A stretch of 64,000 nucleotides of DNA from Bacillus wiedmannii (GCF_001583695.1 NZ_LOBC01000082.1:62001-126000), one strand, 5' to 3'; shown: positions 54,744 through 63,399, counted from the stretch's first letter. Program-made: numbers and translations. The notes: a model not told the origin generated them from the sequence alone.

Positions 54744-54841
54744 ATAAAGTGAAACTTTAATCAGCAGGGCTTTGTTCATCACCCACTGATTATTAGCCTT
54801 CAGCAATCAGGCGTTTGCGGGCCACAAATAGCGGGATAAAA
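54744..54841 (+). repeat. Dispersed repeat (bcr-like), about 98 bp
   Basis: ATAAAGTGAAACTTTAATCAG, a GGGC/ CACCCACTGATTATTAG hairpin region, GCAATCAGGCGTTTGCGGGCC, and the end AAATAGCGGGATAAA. Same ends as the 26046-26204 copy but with a shorter middle. Confidence 0.7.
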
Positions 54842-54895
54842 AAGAACAAGAGATGCATACTACTATTGAACCTTGTTATGAAAGGAGTCATGACT

Positions 54896-55270
54896 TTGAC
54901 TGAGAAATTTGATGAGTATAAAAAAAGAGATAGAATAGATAGTGATTATAGTGACTACAAAGAAGAATATGCAGCTGAGGTTGCACCACAGCGCATTGAT
55001 TATGATTACGATGAGAAAGATAATAAAGATGATGTAAGATCGTCCGCCGCTGGATCAACGGCTGGCTTTATCGCTCTTGCCTTATCTATCTTATCACTAT
55101 TTACCTTCCCAACATTATTTGGTCTTGTTTCTGTATTACTAGGGATCTACGCTTATAATCGCGGAGCTACTGTAACTGGTGGTATCGCTGCGATTGTCGG
55201 CGGAATTGCAGCACTCATTGCAATTTTATTCCGAGTAGCGCTTATCGGTTTATTGTTCTCCCTTTTTTAA
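54896..55270 (+). CDS. Small membrane protein with acidic N-terminal tail (DUF4190-like)
   Basis: A 124-residue protein. TTG 54896 (AAAGGAG 8 nt upstream) starts an acidic, Tyr/Asp-rich 55-residue tail (YSDYKEEYAAEV, DYDYDEKDNKDD) followed by three hydrophobic segments (FIALALSILSLFTF, LFGLVSVLLGIYAYNRG, GGIAAIVGGIAALIAILF). This hydrophobic pattern is like DUF4190 membrane proteins. It follows a dispersed repeat. Function unknown. Confidence 0.75.
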   Translation: MTEKFDEYKKRDRIDSDYSDYKEEYAAEVAPQRIDYDYDEKDNKDDVRSSAAGSTAGFIALALSILSLFTFPTLFGLVSVLLGIYAYNRGATVTGGIAAIVGGIAALIAILFRVALIGLLFSLF

Positions 55271-55279
55271 AAAGAAAAA

Positions 55280-55303
55280 GGTATCTCGCTTATGCGGGAT
55301 ACC
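55280..55303 (-). terminator. Terminator of the Ktr/Trk gene
   Basis: GGTATC-CGC / GCG-GATACC hairpin; on the minus strand it is followed by TTTTTCTTTTT. Confidence 0.85.
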
Positions 55304-56647
55304 TTATCCTGTAAATACATCTTCCGATGGATATTTAATTTTTTGTTTTGCTGGTCGCGCTAAAGAAAAGACAAGTGTTAACGGTCCGATTAATCCACAA
55401 AACATAACAAACATAATAATACATTTTCCAAACGCTGATAACTTTGCAGTAATCCCCATCGTTAACCCTACTGTGCCGAACGCTGAAATTGTTTCAAATA
55501 GTAACTGAATAAAGCTGAAGTTTTCTGTAAGCATTAATACAAATACCGCTGCAAAAATGAGTATTTGACTGGCAACAGCAATCGCTAACGCTCTCGTTAC
55601 TGTCGACATTTTAATTGTGCGCTGAAATAAAACGATTTCCTCTTTTTTTCTAAAGAAAGAAAGGACAGATGTAACTAAAATAACAAACGTTGTTAATTTA
55701 ATCCCTCCACCCGTTGATACACTTCCTGCACCAATAAACATTAAAACCATCGTAAATAATATAGATGATTCTTCCATTCCCCCGTAGTCAACTGTATTAA
55801 ATCCAGCAGTACGAGGAGTAATACCTTGGAAGAAAGAAGCCCATAACTTTTCATTTAAAGGTAAATTCCCTAACGTCTTCACATTATTATATTCCAATAC
55901 AAAAATCACAATCATCGCTATAACATTTAGCGCTACTGTTCCGACAATCATGATTTTGGAATGAAGTGATAATTTTCGAAAGCTACGACTATACCATATA
56001 TCAATTAATACTGTAAAACCGAGACCTCCTATTACGATTAATGAGCAAATCCCAATATTAATAATAGGATCTCCTACATACCTTGTTAAATTATCCGGCC
56101 ATAGAGCAAATCCAGCATTATTATAAGATGCAATAACGTGAAAAATGCTATAATATACACCTTTTCCAAAACCAAACTCTGGAATAAAGCGAAACGATAA
56201 AAAAATGACTCCAATAAGCTCAATACAAATAGAAAATATAAAGACACGTTTTACTAATTTTACAAGACCACCTATATTTGTCTGATTAAATGCCTCTCCG
56301 ATTAATAATCGATGGCGTAATCCGATTTTTTTACCTAATACCCAAACAATTAAAATGGCAATTGTCATAAGACCTAAACCACCCGTTTGAATTAAAAACA
56401 TAATAACAATCTCGCCAAACATCGTAAACGTACTTGCAGTATCTACTACTCCCAATCCCGTTACAGTTGCTGCTGATGTTGCCGTAAAGAAAGCATCTAC
56501 CCAGCTAATATGTACTTTCGTTGCAAATGGTAACTTTAATAACAAACCGCCAACCACAATTAAGCAGAAAAAACCTAGTGCTAATATTTGTGGTGGATTT
56601 AATCGTATAAAACGATTATACAGCCCTTGTCTTTTTGTTACTTCCAT
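55304..56647 (-). CDS. Ktr/Trk-type potassium uptake channel subunit
   Basis: A 447-residue TrkH/KtrB-family membrane protein with four pore repeats, seen from the selectivity-like motifs TAATVTGLGV, SYNNAGFALW, ITPRTAGFNTVDY and SAFGTVGLTMG, each after a pore helix. ATG 56647 (GGGAG 9 nt upstream) is preferred to GTG 56653. It is the Na+-dependent K+ translocating subunit and needs a cytosolic KtrA/KtrC partner, which is not nearby. The length fits KtrD or KtrB; I do not choose between them. Confidence 0.9.
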   Translation of the reverse strand: MEVTKRQGLYNRFIRLNPPQILALGFFCLIVVGGLLLKLPFATKVHISWVDAFFTATSAATVTGLGVVDTASTFTMFGEIVIMFLIQTGGLGLMTIAILIVWVLGKKIGLRHRLLIGEAFNQTNIGGLVKLVKRVFIFSICIELIGVIFLSFRFIPEFGFGKGVYYSIFHVIASYNNAGFALWPDNLTRYVGDPIINIGICSLIVIGGLGFTVLIDIWYSRSFRKLSLHSKIMIVGTVALNVIAMIVIFVLEYNNVKTLGNLPLNEKLWASFFQGITPRTAGFNTVDYGGMEESSILFTMVLMFIGAGSVSTGGGIKLTTFVILVTSVLSFFRKKEEIVLFQRTIKMSTVTRALAIAVASQILIFAAVFVLMLTENFSFIQLLFETISAFGTVGLTMGITAKLSAFGKCIIMFVMFCGLIGPLTLVFSLARPAKQKIKYPSEDVFTG

Positions 56648-56697
56648 ATTCACTAACTCCCTTTTCCCCTCATAACTAAAGGCTTATAAGAAACCTT

Positions 56698-56713
56698 ACA
56701 TAGCGGGATAAAC
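56698..56713. repeat. Remnant of a dispersed repeat end
   Basis: CATAGCGGGATAAACC matches the right end AAATAGCGGGATAAA of the bcr-like repeat. No matching left end is close by. The 170 bp up to the first sRNA promoter show no gene. Confidence 0.4.
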
Positions 56714-56887
56714 CTTATATTCTTATAATATAGTTGAGCATAATCCTTTTTTTTAAAGATTTCAACTTTTATTTATACTCGAACTCCACTTCATTTTATG
56801 ACAAGAAACTTTCTATTATATTTATTCGTACTCTACAACTCTCGCAACAATCATTTTATATGTATCATTTCTCAAATTCTCATACCT

Positions 56888-56930
56888 TTCACTCTATGTT
56901 CACATCAAGGTCACATCCAACTTTTATAGT
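56888..56930 (+). promoter_or_regulatory. sRNA-1 promoter with three 11-bp-spaced direct repeats
   Basis: TTCACT (56888), TTCACA (56899) and GTCACA (56910) are each exactly 11 nt apart and lead to the -10 box TATAGT at 56925-56930, with no good -35. This is the layout of an OmpR/PhoP-type response-regulator-activated promoter. Confidence 0.65.
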
Positions 56931-56936
56931 ATATGT

Positions 56937-57063
56937 ATCGGAGCTGTTCCTTCCTAATTTATAAGACATTCCCCAGTGTCTTGAACAGCTTTCCATCCTA
57001 ATTAAATTGACATAAATTGTCCCCTTCCTTTGACCATCTCATATGCGATGGTCTTATTTTTTT
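56937..57063 (+). ncRNA. Tandem small RNA gene, copy 1 (about 127 nt)
   Basis: Long hairpin: AGCTGTTC (56942-56949) pairs with GAACAGCT (56983-56990), enclosing a CTTCCTAATTTATA stretch and an inner stem AGACATT / AGTGTCT with a CCCC loop (56971-56974). Then a single-stranded C-rich region with CCATCC and GTCCCCTTCC, and the terminator GACCATC / GATGGTC plus T run (57032-57063). No open frame with a ribosome site. The C-rich stretches could pair with ribosome binding sites. Confidence 0.75.
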
Positions 57064-57099
57064 ATTTACTCTATCTTCTATTTAAAACTCCCTCTCTCT

Positions 57100-57142
57100 T
57101 TCACTCTATGTTCACACCAGGGTCACATCCAACTTTTATAGT
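57100..57142 (+). promoter_or_regulatory. sRNA-2 promoter with the same three direct repeats
   Basis: TTCACT (57100), TTCACA (57111) and GTCACA (57122), 11 nt apart, and TATAGT at 57137-57142 at the same distance as in copy 1. Confidence 0.65.
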
Positions 57143-57148
57143 ATATGT

Positions 57149-57275
57149 ATCGAAGTTGTTCCTCCCTAATTTATAAGACATTCCCCAGTGTCTTGAACAA
57201 CTTCCATCCCTAATTAAATTGACATAAATTGTCCCCTTCCCTAGACCATCCTATGTGATGGTCTACTTTGTTTTC
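57149..57275 (+). ncRNA. Tandem small RNA gene, copy 2 (about 127 nt)
   Basis: Same layout as copy 1, 212 nt further on. The closing stem here is GAAGTTGTTC / GAACAACTTC (57152-57161 / 57195-57204): the C-G pair of copy 1 is T-A here and a G-T pair has become A-T, so the pairing is conserved while the sequence changes. The inner CCCC loop, CCATCCC and GTCCCCTTCC are kept. Terminator TAGACCATC / GATGGTCTA with a weaker T tract. Confidence 0.75.
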
Positions 57276-57347
57276 TAACTAGATCCCCCAACTTTTTTGC
57301 TTACTTTAGCAAAAGCAATCTATATTTAAATACATATTTTTATACAA

Positions 57348-57362
57348 AATATTCAGAAAATA
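57348..57362 (+). promoter_or_regulatory. CodY-like box upstream of the GltP-type symporter gene
   Basis: AATATTCAGAAAATA matches the CodY consensus at 13 of 15 positions, 74 nt before the start codon. Confidence 0.5.
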
Positions 57363-57435
57363 CTGTCAAAATAGGTAGTTTTTTTGTACAATTAATGTAG
57401 AAAGTAATTTTACAAAAATAAAGGGGGGGGTTTTA

Positions 57436-58671
57436 TTGAAACAAACAAAAGCAATCTTAATCGCATTATTTCTCGGTTTAGTTGTCGGACTCACTTTAAA
57501 TTTAGCTGCACCATCCATTTTTGAACCATTAAATCAATATGTGTTCAATCCACTTGGTCAATTGTTTATTCGCCTCATTAAAATGCTAGTTGTTCCTGTT
57601 GTATTCATTTCTATCGTGCTTGGTTCTGCTGGGCTTGGAGACCCGAAACAACTTGGAAGAATCGGCTTAAAATCAATTTCATTCTTTCTTGTAACTACAG
57701 CCGTTGCCATCTCTATTGCAGTTACATTTGCACTGATTATACAACCAGGATCTGGCGGTAACTTTAAAACCGAAGGGCTTAAATATGAAGGGGCAAAAAC
57801 CGAAACATCTTTCGTCGATACATTGCTAAATATCGTACCAGATAACCCAGCAAAAGCGATGGCTGATGGAAACATGTTACAAATTATTGCCTTTGCCGTA
57901 TTAATCGGACTCGGTATAGCTATTTTAGGAAAACGGGTTCAAGGTATCCATTCATTACTTGAACAGGGCAACGAATTAATGATGTATCTTGTTAATCTCG
58001 TTATGAAATTAGCTCCAATCGGAACATTTGGATTGCTCGCTTCATCCGTTGGTAAAATGGGTCTTGCAGGCGTCGCTGCGATGTTCAAGTATATGATTGT
58101 CGTTATGCTAGTACTTATTATTCACGGCGTCTTCGTGTATGGCGGATTATTAAAGGTATTAGCAAAAGAAAGTATTGTCCGTTTCTTTAAACATTTCGGA
58201 CCGGTAATGGCAATTGGGTTTAGTACATCTAGCTCTAATGCATCTCTTCCATTTGCAATGAAAACAGCACAAGAAAAACTGGGTGTTCCAAAAGCGATAA
58301 GTTCTTTTGTACAACCACTAGGTGCAACGATTAATATGGATGGCACTGCCATTATGCAAGGTGTAGCAACTGTATTTATCGCTCAAGTATACGGAGTTGA
58401 GCTTACTATGTCCCAATTAGCTGTCGTCGTATTAACTGCTGTACTAGCTAGTATCGGTACTGCTGGTGTACCAGGTGTTGGACTTGTAATGCTTACGATG
58501 GTTTTAAATCAAGTAAATCTACCCGTAGAAGGTATTGCCTTAATTATCGGTATTGATCGCATTTTAGATATGTCACGAACAGCTGTAAATATTTCCGGTG
58601 ATGCAATTTGCGCAATGATCGTCGCAAAATCAGAAGAAAAATATAATACGGATCAATCCGCAGCATCTTAA
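57436..58671 (+). CDS. Dicarboxylate/amino acid:cation symporter (GltP type)
   Basis: A 411-residue SLC1/DAACS transporter: FIRLIKMLVVPVVFISIVLG, the serine-rich hairpin FSTSSSNASLPF, the TM7 motif TINMDGTAIMQG and VPGVGLVMLTMVLNQV are intact. Eight helices with two hairpins are expected. TTG 57436 follows a run of seven G. It differs clearly from GltT at 16880; glutamate, aspartate or a neutral amino acid such as serine are possible substrates. It lies just after the sRNA pair, with a CodY-like box in its leader. Confidence 0.9.
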   Translation: MKQTKAILIALFLGLVVGLTLNLAAPSIFEPLNQYVFNPLGQLFIRLIKMLVVPVVFISIVLGSAGLGDPKQLGRIGLKSISFFLVTTAVAISIAVTFALIIQPGSGGNFKTEGLKYEGAKTETSFVDTLLNIVPDNPAKAMADGNMLQIIAFAVLIGLGIAILGKRVQGIHSLLEQGNELMMYLVNLVMKLAPIGTFGLLASSVGKMGLAGVAAMFKYMIVVMLVLIIHGVFVYGGLLKVLAKESIVRFFKHFGPVMAIGFSTSSSNASLPFAMKTAQEKLGVPKAISSFVQPLGATINMDGTAIMQGVATVFIAQVYGVELTMSQLAVVVLTAVLASIGTAGVPGVGLVMLTMVLNQVNLPVEGIALIIGIDRILDMSRTAVNISGDAICAMIVAKSEEKYNTDQSAAS

Positions 58672-58710
58672 ATCAAAAAAGGAGTGAATTATTTCACTCC
58701 TTTTTTGATT
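58671..58710. terminator. Terminator shared with the coding end of a convergent small gene
   Basis: ATCAAAAAAGGAGTGAA / TTCACTCCTTTTTTGAT, perfect. Its right arm is the last five codons and stop of the small leftward gene. Confidence 0.93.
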
Positions 58711-58849
58711 TACTTCCTTTTTTCGAACGATATTCTTTTCCTTTGTTATCATTACCAGTCTCAAATTCCGCACTAAACTCTTGCTGAAATTGCCCTGATT
58801 TTGGTGAGCCTTGATTTCCGCTCCCTTTACTACCATTTCGATTTGTCAT
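58694..58849 (-). CDS. Small hydrophilic Lys/Gly/Ser-rich protein (51 aa)
   Basis: ATG 58849 follows GAAGGGGGC. The protein starts MTNRNGSKGSGNQGSPKSG, has an acidic middle (FQQEFSAEFETGND) and a basic end (RSKKGSKSKKE). It has no hydrophobic segment and no cysteine. It looks like the small disordered proteins packed in spores, but I cannot name a family. Its 3' end doubles as an arm of the neighbour's terminator. Confidence 0.7.
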   Translation of the reverse strand: MTNRNGSKGSGNQGSPKSGQFQQEFSAEFETGNDNKGKEYRSKKGSKSKKE

Positions 58850-58985
58850 ATTTCTGCCCCCTTCCTTTATTAATAGTATGTTACATATTTTCTTTTTTAT
58901 AATCTTTTACATACGAAAGAAGACCTTCCTCATATAAGGAAGACCTTCTTCTCCAGAATGCAAGCGTTTTCTTGTTTGTAATGGC

Positions 58986-59405
58986 TTAAATAAGTTTTTT
59001 AGAAATAGATATCATTATATTCATTTCTTCTTCTGAAAGTGCGGAGAATCTTTCTTGTAAATATTTCTTTTTCTCCCCTTCCATTTTTGCAACCAAATTT
59101 TTCCCTTGCTCTGTAATCTCTAAATATACAACTCTGCGATCTGATGTAGAACGCGAACGGGTTACAAAGCCTTTATTAATTAATTTTTCTGTAACAGCTG
59201 TAATATGACTATTCGACACATTTAACTCATTAGCTACACGTGATACCATTTCTTTATTCGTACGGTTCAATATTCTAAGGACGATGAACTCATTCCACGG
59301 TATGTAACCACCAAATATTTTTCCAATATCATTACGCAACGTGCGAAACATAGCAAAAACATTTGTCGATAGTTCTTCCATTAATTGCTCTCGATTTTGA
59401 GACAA
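58986..59405 (-). CDS. MarR-family transcriptional regulator
   Basis: A 139-residue winged-helix regulator: helix 1-2 MFRTLRNDIGKIFGGYIPWNEFIVLRIL, then the recognition region MVSRVANELNVSNSHITAVTEKLINKGFVTRSRSTSDRRVVYLEITEQG, with the basic wing RSTSDRR. The likely start is TTG 59405 (AAAGGGGCTG upstream). Ligand and target unknown; it is divergent from the yrvL-like gene, which may be a target. Confidence 0.9.
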   Translation of the reverse strand: MSQNREQLMEELSTNVFAMFRTLRNDIGKIFGGYIPWNEFIVLRILNRTNKEMVSRVANELNVSNSHITAVTEKLINKGFVTRSRSTSDRRVVYLEITEQGKNLVAKMEGEKKKYLQERFSALSEEEMNIMISISKKLI

Positions 59406-59567
59406 TTTTGACAGCCCCTTTTATTTCATTTGGTTAAATAAAAACCTTATTAATAATTTTACATGAAATCTTACTTTTTGTCACCTTATTTCCCCATAAT
59501 TCGTAGTTTTTTAATATACATTTCATGATACAATAAAATTAATTTTCCAGAAAAAGGAGATGGAATA

Positions 59568-59999
59568 GTGAGTGAAGAAGACAAATTTTCTAATCTCAAT
59601 CTAAAAGATAAGACTTTGATTATTGGTTTTGTTATTCTGTTGCTCATTATAATTTTTGCATTTATATTCTTTGTATATGTAGGAATCTTTCATATTACAG
59701 GTATAGAGTATAGATCACGCACTGCTTTACTTCTATTTTTTTTATTAATCACTTTCTTAGACAGTATTACATTCTTTATCTTCGGTTTCCTCAAGGCATT
59801 GCTATATCCAATGACAAAAAACATGCCAAATTGGCTGGCTATTACTCTTTTTGCAATCATTGAAATTACGCTAGATTGGTTCGTCATTCATACTGCCGAC
59901 GATTGGATAGAGAGTGTTCAACTGTCCAACATTGCTGAATTATGTGTCGTACTATTCCTTTTCCTATTAAATAAATTATTAAATGACAAGAAGGAGTAA
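59568..59999 (+). CDS. YrvL-family membrane protein
   Basis: A 143-residue protein with four hydrophobic helices (about 17-42, 50-72, 83-106 and 116-135) and short charged ends. The pattern and the sequence NMPNWLAITLFAIIEITLDWFVIHTADDWIES match the YrvL family; YrvL of B. subtilis represses the YvrI/YvrHa sigma factor system. GTG 59568 follows AAAAGGAG. It is followed 66 bp later by the thioredoxin-like gene. Family call is from memory of the pattern. Confidence 0.7.
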   Translation: MSEEDKFSNLNLKDKTLIIGFVILLLIIIFAFIFFVYVGIFHITGIEYRSRTALLLFFLLITFLDSITFFIFGFLKALLYPMTKNMPNWLAITLFAIIEITLDWFVIHTADDWIESVQLSNIAELCVVLFLFLLNKLLNDKKE

Positions 60000-60065
60000 G
60001 AATACAAGCTTTTCTATATAAAAATTGGTACAATGAAAACAAATCATACTAAAGAGGTGTTACTT

Positions 60066-60620
60066 ATGAACTTACAACAATGGGCTGATAAAGGTATGTC
60101 CTTTGATACATATGTGAATGAAATGAAAGTAAATCAATACGAGCTACTGCACATTTACAATAACTTTTTAATTCCAAATGAATTACTTCCTGTATTAGAA
60201 GAACGCCAAAATGATGGCTGGCGTGTTATCGTATTAACAGCTGATTGGTGTGGTGACGCTCTTTTATGCGTACCTGTTATGAAACGAATTTCTGAAGTTG
60301 CAAATATTGATATGAGATTATTAATTCGCGATGAAAACTTAGAATTAATGGATCAATATTTAACAAATGGAACAGCACGTGCCATTCCAATTTTTATTTT
60401 CATTGATAAAGATGGAAATGAACAAGCCGTTTGGGGACCACGCGCTCCAAAAGTACAAGAGTTAGTAACTTCAATGCGCGCTACATTACCTGAAAAAGAA
60501 GATCCAACATTCGAAGAAAAACAAAAAGAAATGTACGCTAATTTCCGTGCTACATTAGCGGATGATACTTCTCTTTGGGAACATGTAATGGAAAGCATGA
60601 TGGAAAAAGTAATAAAATAA
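60066..60620 (+). CDS. Thioredoxin-family protein
   Basis: A 184-residue thioredoxin-fold protein with the active-site-like TADWCGDALLCVPVM (a WCxxxxxC variant rather than CxxC) near residues 60-74 and the cis-proline loop ARAIPIFIFID. A predicted bacillithiol- or peroxide-related role is not shown by the sequence. ATG 60066 is preceded by AGAGGTG; eleven in-frame codons upstream are not used. Strong terminator after it. Confidence 0.85.
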   Translation: MNLQQWADKGMSFDTYVNEMKVNQYELLHIYNNFLIPNELLPVLEERQNDGWRVIVLTADWCGDALLCVPVMKRISEVANIDMRLLIRDENLELMDQYLTNGTARAIPIFIFIDKDGNEQAVWGPRAPKVQELVTSMRATLPEKEDPTFEEKQKEMYANFRATLADDTSLWEHVMESMMEKVIK

Positions 60621-60649
60621 AAAAACTGCCGAACTCGGCAGTTTTTTTA
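60620..60649. terminator. Bidirectional terminator before uppP
   Basis: AAAAAACTGCCGA / TCGGCAGTTTTTTT between convergent genes. Confidence 0.94.
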
Positions 60650-61441
60650 TTACATAATGAAGAAATAGAATACCGCAGCTAAAATGAAACGGTAGTAAGC
60701 GAACGGTGTTAGTTTTACACGACCTAATAATTTTAAGAATGAAACAATTGCAAGCATCGCAACAACGAATGCTGTAATAAATCCTGTTGCAAATAACGGG
60801 ATATCAGCCGCACTTAATATATCCCAGCTTTTAATTAAATCTAAACCACTTGCAGCTACCATCATTGGTACTGCTAAAATAAATGTATATTCAGCCGCCG
60901 CTGTATGTGACACGCGAGCTAATAAACCACCACTTATTGTAGAACCAGAACGAGAAAATCCTGGCCAAAGCGCTAAACATTGGAACATCCCAATTGTAAA
61001 TGCTTGCTTATATGTGATTTCATCTAATGTTCTTGCTGTACTTGGTTTCGAAAACTTCTCAGCAACAATCATTAAAATACCACCAGCCACTAAACTGATG
61101 ACAACTGGGCCTGGCCCAAATAAAACTTCTTTAATCGCACTATGGAACAATACGCCAAGTATGCCAGCAGGAATCATCCCGATAATAATATGTAATAAAT
61201 TTAACGATGGTCCATCTGTTACTTTCCCTATACCTACTAAAGACCATAGACGCTTCCAAAATATAACAACAACTGCTAGAATCGATCCCAATTGAATAAC
61301 AACTTCGAAAACTTTCGCTCTCTCGTCGTCAAATCCAAGTAAATGACCTGTTAAAATCATATGTCCTGTTGATGAAACTGGTAAAAACTCTGTTAACCCT
61401 TCAACAGCACCCATGATTATTCCAATTAACCAATCAGCCAC
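60650..61441 (-). CDS. uppP: Undecaprenyl-diphosphatase
   Basis: A 263-residue membrane enzyme (BacA/UppP family) that recycles the C55 lipid carrier for peptidoglycan. The catalytic motifs are complete: [16 protein letters not shown] and [14 protein letters not shown], each after a helix; about eight helices. The start is GTG 61441, preceded by AAGGAGG. It can raise bacitracin tolerance. Other paralogues usually exist in the genome. Confidence 0.95.
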   Translation of the reverse strand: MADWLIGIIMGAVEGLTEFLPVSSTGHMILTGHLLGFDDERAKVFEVVIQLGSILAVVVIFWKRLWSLVGIGKVTDGPSLNLLHIIIGMIPAGILGVLFHSAIKEVLFGPGPVVISLVAGGILMIVAEKFSKPSTARTLDEITYKQAFTIGMFQCLALWPGFSRSGSTISGGLLARVSHTAAAEYTFILAVPMMVAASGLDLIKSWDILSAADIPLFATGFITAFVVAMLAIVSFLKLLGRVKLTPFAYYRFILAAVFYFFIM

Positions 61442-61622
61442 GAGTAGTGCCTCCTTAATAACGAATATGTAATTTTTCACACCTTATCATAATACCTTAT
61501 CCCCTTTTAAAGTGCATCTTTTTTTTATTGATTGTACATGTTGTATGCGCGTATTTCTTTTCTATTTGTTGATTAAATTGTATGATAGTAAGAGTTTGTT
61601 TTTTTAGCGGAAAGGGGATTTT

Positions 61623-62987
61623 ATGAAGGAAACTAATTCATTCTCACAAAAATTAAAGCAATTTGTATTACTATTTTTCCCGATTTTCGTAACGCAAATG
61701 TCATTATTTGCAATGAGTTTTTTCGATACGACAATGTCAGGGCACGCAAGTCCTATTGATTTAGCTGGTGTTGCTATCGGAACAAGTATATGGCTTCCCG
61801 TTAGTACCGGATTAACAGGAATTTTAATGGCTACTACTCCAATTGTTGCGCAGCTCGTTGGATCAAAGAAAAAAGAGGATGTTCCCCAAGTTGTCATACA
61901 AGCAGTATATTTAGCAATTTGTGCTAGTTTCGTGGTCATCCTTATCGGTTTCTTCGCTGTTTCACCTATTTTAAACGGCATGCGCCTGGAAGAACCTGTG
62001 GAACGTATTGCGGCACAATTTTTAAGTATTATTGCAATTGGAATTATCCCTTTATTTACTTACACTGTTTTGCGCGGGTTTATTGATGCATTAGGAAAAA
62101 CTCGCACAACGATGATTATTACATTACTATCATTACCAATTAACGTAGTATTAAATTATGTATTAATTTTCGGTCATTTCGGTTTTCCAAAACTCGGTGG
62201 TGTTGGAGCGGCAATTGCTTCTGCAGCAACCTATTGGTGCATTTTAATTATTACCGTTATTATTATTCGTACGAAAGAGCCTTTCGCATCTTTCAATATA
62301 TTTAAACAATTATATCGTCCTTCTCTTTCAAGTTGGACTGAATTCTTAAAACTTGGCGTCCCTATCGGATTTGCTATCTTTTTTGAAACGAGTATTTTTG
62401 CTGCAGTGACACTTATGATGAGTAATTTTAGTACGACAACAATCGCAGCTCATCAAGCAGCTATGAACTTCGCTTCCTTGTTATATATGACTCCTTTAAG
62501 TTTAGCAATGGCAATGACCATCGCTGTTGGATTTGAAGTTGGAGCAAAGCGATACAATAACGCAAAACAATATGGATTTATCGGGATTGGCTTAGCACTT
62601 GCATTTGCCCTATTATATTCAATTCTTCTCTACTTCTTTGATGATGCAATTGCTTCAATTTATACGACAGATGCAAATGTTCACCATTTAGCAAAAGAAT
62701 TTCTTATATTTGCGATTTTATTTCAAATTTCAGATGCAATTGCAACTCCTGTACAAGGGGCACTACGTGGTTATAAAGACGTAAATGTTTCCTTAATTAT
62801 GACATTAATCGCTTATTGGGTAATAGGTCTCCCTCTCGGTTACATATTAGCAACTTACACTGACTGGGCAGCAAAAGGATATTGGATCGGTCTTATTATC
62901 GGTCTAGCATTTGGCGCCACCTTCCTTCTTGTCCGTCTCTTTCAAGTTCAAAGAAAATATACAACAGAAAACCGCCACTCACGATAG
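61623..62987 (+). CDS. MATE-family multidrug/Na+ efflux pump
   Basis: A 454-residue transporter with the two MATE_1 halves: [25 protein letters not shown] in the first and [42 protein letters not shown] in the second; twelve helices. The first ATG (61623) follows GAAAGGGGA. Similar proteins export dyes, fluoroquinolones or cationic compounds by Na+ or H+ antiport. Monocistronic with a terminator. Confidence 0.93.
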   Translation: MKETNSFSQKLKQFVLLFFPIFVTQMSLFAMSFFDTTMSGHASPIDLAGVAIGTSIWLPVSTGLTGILMATTPIVAQLVGSKKKEDVPQVVIQAVYLAICASFVVILIGFFAVSPILNGMRLEEPVERIAAQFLSIIAIGIIPLFTYTVLRGFIDALGKTRTTMIITLLSLPINVVLNYVLIFGHFGFPKLGGVGAAIASAATYWCILIITVIIIRTKEPFASFNIFKQLYRPSLSSWTEFLKLGVPIGFAIFFETSIFAAVTLMMSNFSTTTIAAHQAAMNFASLLYMTPLSLAMAMTIAVGFEVGAKRYNNAKQYGFIGIGLALAFALLYSILLYFFDDAIASIYTTDANVHHLAKEFLIFAILFQISDAIATPVQGALRGYKDVNVSLIMTLIAYWVIGLPLGYILATYTDWAAKGYWIGLIIGLAFGATFLLVRLFQVQRKYTTENRHSR

Positions 62988-63003
62988 AGGGGCGGTTTTC
63001 TTT
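62968..63003 (+). terminator. Terminator of the MATE gene
   Basis: GAAAACCGCC / GGCGGTTTTC with T tract. Confidence 0.93.
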
Positions 63004-63057
63004 ATGCATATTTTTTCTTTGAACGTATAACATAATGAAAAAGAAAGGTGGATACAT

Positions 63058-63231
63058 ATGGACGAAAAAGAAAAAAAGCAATCATTCGATGAAGAATTCG
63101 CCCCTGAAATTTCACCTGGATATCGGCAAGATGTACATAAGACAGCTAAATATAAAAACACCTCGTTTTTAATGGGCATTACCATTTTTGCCGCTGTGTT
63201 ACTCGTACTCATCATTTTCGTTTATTTTTGA
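63058..63231 (+). CDS. Small tail-anchored membrane protein (57 aa)
   Basis: ATG 63058 is preceded by GAAAGGTGG. Starts MDEKEKKQSFDEEFAPEI, a charged 37-residue cytosolic part, then one hydrophobic helix (residues 38-57: LMGITIFAAVLLVLIIFVYF) at the very C-terminus, so it would be tail-anchored. Nineteen bases separate it from the next small gene, so the two probably form a unit. Function unknown. Confidence 0.7.
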   Translation: MDEKEKKQSFDEEFAPEISPGYRQDVHKTAKYKNTSFLMGITIFAAVLLVLIIFVYF

Positions 63232-63249
63232 TGGAGGGTGGTCTATTAT

Positions 63250-63399
63250 ATGAAGAAACAAAATTCCAATCGTTCAAAAAGAACTGTGCAAACAGAAAAA
63301 GGGTATGCAGGTGATTCTGTTCTTACTCAAAAACAAGTCGAGCAAGGAAATTTATATATTGCTCAAAAAGAACTTGGTCAACAAAATGAAAACCTTTAG
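63250..63399 (+). CDS. Small hydrophilic protein (49 aa)
   Basis: ATG 63250 follows GATGGAGGGTGG. A basic start (MKKQNSNRSKRTVQTEKGY) and a Gln-rich, charged remainder without a hydrophobic segment. It follows the tail-anchored gene with a gap of 18 nt and ends at a terminator. I do not recognise it. Confidence 0.65.
   Translation: MKKQNSNRSKRTVQTEKGYAGDSVLTQKQVEQGNLYIAQKELGQQNENL

Noticed and set aside
56734-56964. 76-codon plus-strand frame
   Set aside because: No ribosome site; it covers the promoter and 5' end of the first small RNA, which has better support.
58918-58952. Direct repeat GAAGACCTTC as terminator of the marR gene
   Set aside because: Mostly a direct repeat, with only about six pairable bases, so I could not support it as a terminator.
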